Of a stretch of DNA of 64,000 nt, positions 59,643-64,000 are shown piece by piece. The notes beneath the pieces are model-generated. The model had not been told where the DNA came from and did no database searches. It saw only the letters and a list, made by a program, of their open reading frames with translations. How positions within the stretch are numbered: the first letter of the stretch is position 1; each line of letters starts with the position of its first letter. Where the stretch lies: contig JAKSQD010000004.1 in NCBI GenBank assembly GCA_024404315.1, positions 1 to 64,000 on the forward strand, in the 5' to 3' direction. The position numbers were made by a program, and so were the translations under genes. The stretch comes from Oscillospiraceae bacterium (lineage in GTDB: Bacteria > Bacillota > Clostridia > Oscillospirales > Oscillospiraceae).

Positions 59643-60716
59643 TTATCGAATCACAATCAGTTCCTTGGGAGACTTGGTGAGGACTTCGCAGCCGTCCTCG
59701 GTCAGCACCACCACATCCTCAATGCGGACACCGAACTTGCCGGGCAGATAAATGCCAGGCTCCACAGAGACGGCAGCATGGAGGGGCATGGGGTTTTTGT
59801 TCAGCTTGCGGAAGCCGGGATTTTCGTGAATCTCAATGCCCAGGCTGTGACCCAGACCGTGACCCATTTTTCCGCCGTAGCCGTTGGCTTTGAGCACTTC
59901 CTCAGCAGCATTGTGAACATCTGCGCCGATGACACCGGCCTTTGCCATGCTGATGCACTTGAGCTGGGCTTCTTTAACGGTCTCATAAACCTTGCGCATT
60001 TCCTCGGTCGGCTCACCCACAGCAACGGTACGAGTCATATCGGAACAGTAACCATTGTAGAGGCTGCCGAAGTCCATAGTCAGGAACTCGCCTTCCTGAA
60101 TCTTCTTTGCGGAAGGAATGGCGTGGGGCATGGAGCCATTGGTACCGGAAGCCACGATGGGCTCAAAGGAAATGTTCTGAGCACCAAAGGATAGCATATA
60201 ATAGACCAGCTTTGCGGCAATCTCCTGTTCCGTGACTCCGGGGTGGATGTCATTCAGAATGGCATCAAAGGCTCGGTCGGTGATTTCCTGAGACTTCCGC
60301 ATGGCGGCCAGCTCGTCCTCATCCTTACAGGCTCGCAGCTCGGTGATAAGCTGGCTGGCGGGAACGAACTCCACAAAGTCCGGGAAAGTCTTCTGCATCT
60401 TCTGAAATTCTCCCACGCTGAGGTATTCTTCCTCATAGCCAATCTTCACTAGATGATGCTCCAAAATGCGCTCGGCGGCAATCTTGTGGTGGGAATGGCC
60501 ATTCTCAACCATGGCGATTTCGCAGCCAGTCACCTGATTGCTGACCACCTCAATATAACGGGAGTCGGTGGAGTACCAGCACTGTTCCTGAGAAACCAGC
60601 ACCAAGCCCTCACCACGCAGACCAATGGCGTAGAACTCGCCGGGAGCGCTGGTGATAACCATACCGTCCAGGCCGTATGCGGCCAGCTTTGCGGCAATGT
60701 GATTCAGATGATTCAT
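59643..60716 (-). CDS. M24-family Xaa-Pro aminopeptidase/dipeptidase
   Basis: A 357-residue metallopeptidase. The N-terminal creatinase-like domain (about 1-125) is followed by the pita-bread catalytic domain. Metal-ligand motifs are MDFGSLYNGYCSDMTRT (two Asp), GHGLGHSLGIEIHENPG (His, then Glu region) and VRIEDVVVL (Glu). It removes N-terminal residues before proline or splits Xaa-Pro dipeptides. Start ATG 60716; the ribosome site AGAGGATC is moderate. It belongs to a minus-strand set with the endonuclease IV-like gene 32 bases upstream. Confidence 0.93.
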   Translation of the reverse strand: MNHLNHIAAKLAAYGLDGMVITSAPGEFYAIGLRGEGLVLVSQEQCWYSTDSRYIEVVSNQVTGCEIAMVENGHSHHKIAAERILEHHLVKIGYEEEYLSVGEFQKMQKTFPDFVEFVPASQLITELRACKDEDELAAMRKSQEITDRAFDAILNDIHPGVTEQEIAAKLVYYMLSFGAQNISFEPIVASGTNGSMPHAIPSAKKIQEGEFLTMDFGSLYNGYCSDMTRTVAVGEPTEEMRKVYETVKEAQLKCISMAKAGVIGADVHNAAEEVLKANGYGGKMGHGLGHSLGIEIHENPGFRKLNKNPMPLHAAVSVEPGIYLPGKFGVRIEDVVVLTEDGCEVLTKSPKELIVIR

Positions 60717-60748
60717 ATTATAGATCCTCTTTTCTATCTTGAGCAGTT

Positions 60749-61645
60749 TTACTGCGTTTTTAATGTGTTTGGATAAGATGAAAGCTGTTTCAACGCCTGT
60801 CGGTAGCGTTTTTTCATCTCTACTGCGTCCTCGCTCTGGGTTCCGGCGGATTCACAGATGATGGTTGGATTCCAGCCTCTCCGTGCAATCTCCTCCGCCA
60901 GGGGCTGAAAATCCGGCCCATAACCCATTGAGTCCCCAAAGGTCAGGTGGCGCTTTTCTCCGCCTTTTGCGGTAAACTCGATGTGGGAAAAATGGCTGTG
61001 AAAGGTGGAGGCTCGCTCCTCTCCCAGCACATGAGCCATTCTGTCCAGCAGGGCTTTCATGGCCTCTGCGCCATCCAAGGCTCCCATGGTGCGGGCATAG
61101 AGATGCCCGAAGTCCACGCAGGGCTTTAAGCGTTCATCCAGCCTGCAAAGTTCCAGAACCTCGTCTAAGTCACCCAACTGATTCACCTTTCCCATGGTTT
61201 CCGGGCAAAGAATCAGGTCACTGTATCCGGCGGCATCGCAGGCGGCAAGAATGGCAAGCAGGGATTGCTTGGCCGTTTCCAGCGCCGCTTGTCGGCTGCG
61301 CTTCATCAGCGCTCCCGTGTGGAGGACGATGCGCCGAGCGCCCAGCCAGCGTGCCGCCTCGCAGGAGGAAAGAACATACCCGATGTTCTTTCGCAGGCTC
61401 TCCTCCGCCGGGTTTGCCAGGTTAATGAAGTAAGGCGCATGGACGGACATGGTAATCTGCCAACGCTCCGCTTCCTCTTTGATTTTCTGGGCGGAGGTCT
61501 GGCTGATATGAACCCCTCGTCCGCACTGGTACTCGTAAGCGTCCAGGCCGATGAGGTTCAGCCATCTGGGTGCGTCTACGGTGGCCTTGCTGACCGTCCG
61601 GGTAAAGGTTTCGGAGTTGCCAGCCACACCAAACAGGGCGCTCAA
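60749..61645 (-). CDS. Endonuclease IV-like TIM-barrel protein
   Basis: About 298 residues of the AP endonuclease family 2/xylose isomerase-like fold. RGVHISQTSAQKI, SVHAPYFINLANP, RRIVLHTGAL, ICPETMGK-like LCPETMGKVNQLG, CVDFGHLYAR and FHSHFSHIEFT supply the row of His/Asp/Glu metal ligands of endonuclease IV. It likely incises DNA at abasic sites. The start TTG 61645 overlaps the stop of the upstream YqeG gene (TTTGA) and has GAGAGGAG eight bases before it, giving the N-terminus MSALFGVAGNSE; the open frame further upstream has no ribosome site. Confidence 0.88.
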   Translation of the reverse strand: MSALFGVAGNSETFTRTVSKATVDAPRWLNLIGLDAYEYQCGRGVHISQTSAQKIKEEAERWQITMSVHAPYFINLANPAEESLRKNIGYVLSSCEAARWLGARRIVLHTGALMKRSRQAALETAKQSLLAILAACDAAGYSDLILCPETMGKVNQLGDLDEVLELCRLDERLKPCVDFGHLYARTMGALDGAEAMKALLDRMAHVLGEERASTFHSHFSHIEFTAKGGEKRHLTFGDSMGYGPDFQPLAEEIARRGWNPTIICESAGTQSEDAVEMKKRYRQALKQLSSYPNTLKTQ

Positions 61646-62154
61646 ATTTTTTCTCCTCTCACTTTGCACAGCAGGCGGAAGGGAGCTTCAATGCCATAGC
61701 GGAGCTTTCTGGGAAGACTATCCAGGGCGATGGCTCGGACATAGATGGAAGCCCGAATCCCAGCGTTATGTCCACCCCAGCAGTCGGTGAAAATCTGATC
61801 GCCAATGATGACGGTTTGTTCCGGCGTACAGCCGCAGCGCTCCATGGCAACCCGGAAGTTTTGAGGCCAGGGCTTGGAAGCGTGGCTAATATAAGGAAGG
61901 AAACCTTCGCAGAAGCGCTTGGAGCGGGCGGGTTTTCGGCCATTGGAGAGAACAAACAGGATAATCCCTGCCTCTTCCACCTGCTTGACCCACGCTTTCA
62001 GCTCCTCGGAAGGATCCTTTTCTCCGTAACGAGCGATGGTATTATCCAAATCGGCCAGAATCAGACGAACGCCCTTGGCGTACAGCTCCTCCAGCTTCAG
62101 CTCGTAAATTGAATTGACCATTTTATCAGGAATGAGTGGAAAAGCCACCTTCAT
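61642..62154 (-). CDS. YqeG-family HAD hydrolase
   Basis: A 170-residue HAD-superfamily phosphatase (class IIIA). The nucleophile motif is ADLDNTIARY (DxDNT), with VLSNGRKPARSKRF for motif II, KPWPQNF for the lysine and IIGDQIFTDCWGGHNAG for the acidic motif. This set and length match YqeG, related to phosphatidylglycerophosphate phosphatases. Start ATG 62154 with GGCGGAG upstream. It is the first gene of the four-gene minus-strand set ending with the CHAP protein. Confidence 0.9.
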   Translation of the reverse strand: MKVAFPLIPDKMVNSIYELKLEELYAKGVRLILADLDNTIARYGEKDPSEELKAWVKQVEEAGIILFVLSNGRKPARSKRFCEGFLPYISHASKPWPQNFRVAMERCGCTPEQTVIIGDQIFTDCWGGHNAGIRASIYVRAIALDSLPRKLRYGIEAPFRLLCKVRGEKI

Positions 62155-62370
62155 CTCCGCCTTTCTTGTTCAGAGCAGCACCCAAGACCCACAACAAGCA
62201 AAAAACGCCCGGGAGTGAGGCTCCATGCTGGCAACAGGCAACCAATCCGGCTTTTGTCAACTTAATCACCTGGAAAACCGGTCGCCTGCCTCATCTGTCA
62301 GACCATTCTGACCCAAAATTCAACAGGGTAGAGTATAACATCATTTCTGCTAAAAAACAAGGGGGAAACG

Positions 62371-63135
62371 ATGGAACATCGGGACACATCGCCTTTTCTG
62401 TGTGCGGTAACAGCCAAAGATCAGAGGGTCGTCCGGGAGCATTCCTTTGTTCCCGTTTGGATGTGCTATCAAATCAGGAGCGGCCCCCGGCTTTACCGCT
62501 GCGGCAGTCCGAGTCAGATTCAGAATGGAATCCTGTCAGCCTATGATGACTCCATCCAACAGTGGGCATCTTCCGCCGCAGTTTGCCGCCAAATTGTACG
62601 GGAATGCTTGGCTCGTGGTGCGGAAGGCTTCCTGGCCAATTGGGTGCACCCTCCCTCCGAAGCGCTTTGTCAACTAACTGGGGACTTAGAATGCGCCCTG
62701 TCTGAGAGCGGCTTGACCTTTTATGTCCCGGAAGCCTATGGGGACTGCTGCGAAAGCGCCTTCGTTCTCATCTCCTCCGCTCTTTCGGAGGGAACGCTCC
62801 GTCACAAGCTGGAGCAGGCGGCGGAGCAATACGGCTCCGAGCGTATTCTTTTGGCCTATGAGCAGATGCGAATGGATTTTTCCCTTCCCTCTCCGCAAAA
62901 GAGAGGGCGTCCCCTCTCGCTCTCTCAGCTTTCCGCTTTGAAAAACCGTTACGCTCCCCCCATCCACCCATCTGAGGAGCTATGCGCCCGCTATTTCACC
63001 TACGAACAGCAGGGACACACCCACTTGGTTCTCTTTGACGACGCATCCACTCTTCAGCAAAAGCGCTCTCTGGCCAATGAGCTGCAATTGGGCGGTTTTT
63101 TGGCCGCCTGGCAGGAAATCAAGCGGGAGCAATAA
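62371..63135 (+). CDS. Hypothetical protein
   Basis: A 254-residue soluble protein I do not recognise. There is no signal peptide or membrane span. The middle part (GAEGFLANWVHPPSEALCQLTG, in parts, then FYVPEAYGDCCESAFVLISSAL) alternates strand- and helix-like segments, compatible with a TIM-barrel or similar fold but without clear catalytic motifs. A SPQKRGRPLSLSQLSALK stretch near residue 173 is basic. Start ATG 62371 with GGGGGAAAC upstream; own terminator after the stop. It is divergent from the YqeG gene. Confidence 0.65.
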   Translation: MEHRDTSPFLCAVTAKDQRVVREHSFVPVWMCYQIRSGPRLYRCGSPSQIQNGILSAYDDSIQQWASSAAVCRQIVRECLARGAEGFLANWVHPPSEALCQLTGDLECALSESGLTFYVPEAYGDCCESAFVLISSALSEGTLRHKLEQAAEQYGSERILLAYEQMRMDFSLPSPQKRGRPLSLSQLSALKNRYAPPIHPSEELCARYFTYEQQGHTHLVLFDDASTLQQKRSLANELQLGGFLAAWQEIKREQ

Positions 63136-63183
63136 CAAAACAGGACAAGATAAGGAGCAAAAATCCAAATCTTGTCCTGTTTT
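63136..63183 (+). terminator. Intrinsic terminator after the hypothetical gene
   Basis: AAAACAGGACAAGAT pairs exactly with ATCTTGTCCTGTTTT across 17 nt; T-rich sequence follows. The symmetry also suits the convergent RND gene. Confidence 0.85.
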
Positions 63184-63214
63184 CTCTTTTTATGGTGGGA
63201 AAAGCCCTTCTGAT

Positions 63215-64000
63215 TTACCCGTTCATCTGAGCGATAAACTCAGCGGCATCATCGGGAACGTCATCCAGCTCCTCGTCACTGCCCACGTCAATGACACGAG
63301 GCTGCTTACGGAAGAGAATGTCATACATCACGGGGATGATGAACAGCGTCATCAGGGTTGCATACAACAGGCCGCCCGCCACGACAATGGCCATACCCTT
63401 GCTCATGCCAGCACTGGTGCTTCGGTCGAAGATGAGGGCGCTCATAGAAAGGATGGTGGTCATAGCGGTCATCAAAATGGGACGCATACGGGTCTTACCG
63501 GTGGCAATCAGAGCCGGACGTTTTTCCATGCCGCCCAGACGGAGCTGGTTGGCGTAGTCCACGAAAACAATACCGTTGTTGACAACGGTGCCCATCAGCA
63601 CCAGGAAGCCCATCATGGCAATCAGAGACAGCTGCTCACCGCCCATCAGCAGGCCGATAAAGCCGCCGGTGAAGGCCAGGGGCACGGTAAAGAGGACGAT
63701 GAAGGGACTGAGCAGGCTCTGGAACTGTGCGACCATGACCAGATACACAAAGAGGAAGCCCAAAGCCATCATTTTCATCATCTGGGTCATCATATCGGTG
63801 ACGTTCTCATACTCACCGGACAGCTCGTAATAGTAACCTCTGGGCATTTTGTAGGCATCCAGCACTTCCTTGACCTGATCGGTCAGCTTGGTGGTGTTAT
63901 AGCCCTCCTTGGTCTTAGCAGAAACGGTCAGGTAACGGACGTTGTTCTGACGGCTGATGGACTGGAGGCCATCGGCGGTTTCCAGCTTGCCGAACTCGCT
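63215..64000 (-). CDS. RND-family efflux transporter, C-terminal part (cut by window edge)
   Basis: The visible 261 residues are the end of an AcrB/MdtB-type RND protein; the frame continues past base 64000 without a stop. MTQMMKMMALGFLFVYLVMV, then FIVLFTVPLAFTGGFIGLL, MGFLVLMGTVVNNGIVFVDY and GKTRMRPILMTAMTTILSM are the characteristic membrane spans of the second half, with the NNGIVFVDY element near the proton relay. The residue read as a start at 63865 is an internal GTG codon. It presumably pumps a drug or lipid-like compound, usually with a membrane-fusion partner encoded upstream, outside this window. Confidence 0.9.
   Translation of the reverse strand, partial: SEFGKLETADGLQSISRQNNVRYLTVSAKTKEGYNTTKLTDQVKEVLDAYKMPRGYYYELSGEYENVTDMMTQMMKMMALGFLFVYLVMVAQFQSLLSPFIVLFTVPLAFTGGFIGLLMGGEQLSLIAMMGFLVLMGTVVNNGIVFVDYANQLRLGGMEKRPALIATGKTRMRPILMTAMTTILSMSALIFDRSTSAGMSKGMAIVVAGGLLYATLMTLFIIPVMYDILFRKQPRVIDVGSDEELDDVPDDAAEFIAQMNG

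Noticed and set aside
1..64000. tRNA, rRNA, CRISPR arrays, prophage or complete insertion sequences
   Set aside because: Looked for on both strands; no cloverleaf-like sequence, rRNA segment, regularly spaced repeats, integrase or transposase gene was found.

Overview
The window is about 64 kb of a chromosome with moderately high GC in coding regions, Gram-positive style ribosome sites (GGAGG/GAAGG), frequent GTG and TTG starts, sigma-A type promoters (TTGACA/TTGCAT, 17 nt, TATAAT) and many strong hairpin-plus-T terminators. Gene content (sigma/anti-sigma pair, BlaI/BlaR1 pair, TRAP transporter, [FeFe] and [NiFe] hydrogenase maturation genes, glutaminyl-tRNA synthetase, lipobox lipoproteins) points to an anaerobic Clostridia member, most likely of the Oscillospirales/gut Firmicutes type. 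Species cannot be named from the sequence alone. I saw no rRNA, tRNA, CRISPR array, prophage or full insertion sequence.

Layout. 1-9.1 kb: uridine phosphorylase, a small membrane protein, a lipoprotein, an MBOAT/AlgJ-like surface acylation pair, an orphan solute-binding protein, an RluA pseudouridine synthase and an ECF sigma/anti-sigma pair. 9.4-12.7 kb: acyl-CoA ligase with a Lys/Ala-rich tail, and a glycosyltransferase. 12.8-21.8 kb: purine biosynthesis cluster (purE, purM, purN, a stand-alone IMP cyclohydrolase, a stand-alone AICAR transformylase, purD) with helper genes; it is preceded by a leader with a 31-codon ORF overlapping a terminator hairpin. 21.8-25.8 kb: AraC regulator divergent from a TRAP transporter operon. 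25.9-30 kb: MATE exporter and a BlaI/BlaR1-like pair with visible operators. 30-36.9 kb: glnS, a second acyl-CoA ligase, an aminotransferase and a membrane fusion protein.

37.0-52.3 kb is the most interesting part: a colinear set of about 17 genes behind one strong promoter and a highly structured leader ending in a terminator. It contains two separate nitrogenase-like trios (Fe-protein plus two component-1-like subunits each). Between and around them lie hypF, hypC, hypD, hypE, a TM1266-type regulator and hydF. There is no hydrogenase structural gene, no hypA/hypB, no hydE/hydG and no genuine nitrogenase. The co-transcription suggests an uncharacterised redox or metallocofactor system linking nitrogenase-like reductases with Fe(CN)2CO and H-cluster maturation chemistry.

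52.4-58.4 kb (minus strand): MscS channel, tuf, fusA, rpsG, rpsL and an L7Ae-like protein (str operon) with their own promoters. 58.5-62.2 kb (minus): CHAP-domain protein, M24 peptidase, endonuclease IV-like protein and YqeG phosphatase. The end holds a hypothetical protein and the C-terminal part of an RND transporter running off the edge.

A roughly 163-bp repeat with long imperfect terminal inverted repeats (MITE-like) occurs at the left edge (truncated), near 4.7 kb and near 34.1 kb.
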